NCBI GenBank assembly: GCA_003342815.1
Contig: PTEX01000150.1
Span: 650,170-714,169, forward strand
Reading direction: 5' to 3'
DNA from: Eudromia elegans
Taxonomy: Eukaryota; Chordata; Aves; Tinamiformes; Tinamidae
DNA length: 64,000 nucleotides
Below the pieces are notes generated by a model. It did no database searches, had not been told where the DNA came from, and worked only from the letters and a program-made list of their open reading frames with translations. The position numbers and the translations under genes were made by a program. Shown piece by piece: positions 62,703 to 64,000 of the stretch (position 1 is the first letter of the stretch; each line of letters opens with the position of its first letter).

Positions 62703-64000
62703 GTGAGTAACAATGGAAAGTGCTCGAGTGCAATGAATGAGAAGTGATACAAATCTTCATCTTGTCTCTGTAGCGCTGGGCAGCTATATTGCACCTTTTG
62801 CAGAGGTCAAAGATATTTAGCCCAATTTTAGATTTTCCACAATGTCAGATCTTCTACATTTCCTCCCTGCTGTGATGCTTATCCCCTTTTGTGGTGAAAA
62901 AAAGTATCCGCTCCCATGCTACAGATATCCTGAATGGGAACTCCTTTCTTCTAACGTAATGATTGTAGATGTGGCCACCAGAGGAGCAGCTGGCAGGCTG
63001 ACAAGCCGGGAGCTTGAGAGCTGCTTTGTTCCTTCTCCATTTTGATTCTAAGTGATCTCATCTGGCAGCAGGCTCCATTTGACCAGGCAGCTGGAGCTGA
63101 TATGAGATTAAGCATCAGACAGAAAGGCCCATCTGAGAGCTGTGTCGTGTCTGAATTAGGGAAGTTGGATGGGGTATTTGGCAGCTGGAAAAGAGCCCCC
63201 GGCGGGTCGCATAGCCTGGGAAGCTTGAACTCTGTGGAGCGTTCAGCAGGCAAACCGGAGCTTTACCCTGCATGTACCCAGCCTGGTAAAGCCTCGCAGG
63301 GAAGAATCCAGTCGCGTAGTGCACGTTTTCTTCCTATCATATTTGTTATTTATTTTCCATAAGAAAACTGAACTGCATGGTACTGAATATTTATTGTTGA
63401 AAATTTAGCAGGTTGTCACCTAGAGAACTTGTTCTGATTAAATCTAGCTATGGTGTCAAGTTAAAATTCTGAGCAGTGAAATGCACTTTTCACAGGGGTT
63501 TATTTTGAAATGCAACACTGATGAATTATCAGTGTTGAAATCAGTGTAGAAATACAGTTTGGGTTTAATCTGGTTTTATCATTTGTAGTATTCCATGAAA
63601 TACTATAAAATAATTTGATAATGAACCCTATTGTACTGAGTCACTGCACAAACCTAAGTTAAAACCTCTTCAGGGCTCAAAGTTTGTAGGAGTGTCAGCA
63701 AAAGACATCAAATGCATTAAGGTAAAATAATAGCAGTAAACTCAAATCATACCATGCTAAGCAAAGATAGAACTTATTTGTAGAACTTCATATTGCAAAA
63801 GGTTAAGTTTGCTCTCTTCTTGTCTATTGTTCTTTGCTTAGAGCCTCTCTAGATAGAAGGGCAAAAGCATTTAACAGCTTTGTGTTCAGCTTTTGGTACC
63901 TGATATCTTGATATCTGACTTGCAAGTTTTTAATCTTAAAATTGTTTATTAACCCTTCTTAACAAAGGAGGAATTTCCAAGTATTTATTAAAGATAAATG
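62703..64000 (+). other. Start of the next MDN1 intron, open at window end
   Basis: 1,298 bases after exon 76 with no further exon matching the expected C-terminal end of midasin. A moderately G+C-rich patch spans about 63040-63320; the remainder is AT-rich. Confidence 0.65.

Noticed and set aside
1..64000. A previously undescribed multi-gene system
   Set aside because: All coding sequence belongs to one conserved gene, MDN1. No operon, CRISPR array, toxin, viral or other multi-gene arrangement is present.

Overview
The window is a vertebrate, almost certainly avian, nuclear genomic segment lying entirely inside one gene on the + strand: MDN1 (midasin, also called Rea1), the giant dynein-like AAA+ ATPase that remodels pre-60S ribosomal particles in the nucleolus and nucleoplasm. 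Evidence for a bird is one CR1 LINE fragment with the characteristic 3' end (about 30750-31130), compact introns and very little other transposon material. Both ends of the gene lie outside the window.

I traced 76 consecutive exons (numbered 1-76 here, not by the full transcript) from 241 to 62702. Joined, they total 12,957 bases, an uninterrupted frame of 4,319 codons with compatible phases at all 75 junctions. From memory of the roughly 5,600-residue vertebrate protein, this is about residues 1200 to 5530. The first third of the gene (AAA1, AAA2, most of AAA3) lies upstream, and about the last 60 residues lie downstream.

Layout. 241-1612: end of AAA3. 1689-7635: AAA4. 8567-12258: AAA5. 12382-15674: AAA6, with a degenerate Walker B. 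16245-47116: the long helical linker/stalk. 47595-56045: the Asp/Glu-rich flexible tether, with a nuclear-localisation-like basic patch at 53510-53584. 57559-62702: approach to, and most of, the C-terminal MIDAS (von Willebrand A-like) domain, with its DxSxS metal site at 59388-59402. In the family, ATP turnover in the ring is transmitted through the linker and tether so that the MIDAS domain can pull UBL-domain assembly factors (NLE1/Rsa4, WDR12/Ytm1) off pre-60S particles.

Introns not listed separately (1-240, 388-1207 apart from the decanucleotide repeat, 1828-2483, 4447-5538, 5669-6471, 6706-7437, 7636-8566, 8776-9402, 9526-10512, 10910-11721, 13053-13724, 15675-16244, 16391-17264, 18698-19468, 19583-20078, 20977-21648 apart from the alternative acceptor at 21556, 21783-22537 apart from the CAAA repeat, 22699-23107, 23229-23736, 25501-26401, 29641-30212 apart from a 16-A run at 30101-30116, 31729-32664, 32901-33500, 33919-34635 apart from a G run, 34761-35695, 36209-36622, 41138-42054, 42161-43068, 43185-44028, 44515-44990, 45218-46046, 46596-46954, 47117-47594, 47733-48724, 48867-49346, 50583-51384, 51524-52146, 52866-53235 apart from a T run, 53706-54332, 54510-55887 apart from a TA repeat, 57649-58613, 58730-59251, 59427-59793) show only AT-rich unique sequence. 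I recognise no genes, RNAs or transposons in them. No second protein-coding gene, tRNA, rRNA, CRISPR array or prokaryote-like system is present. The most unusual items are a GC-AG intron, a competing acceptor that mimics a frameshift, a coding-like stretch inside a 1.9-kb intron, two CpG-rich intronic islands, and several simple repeats placed tightly against splice acceptors.
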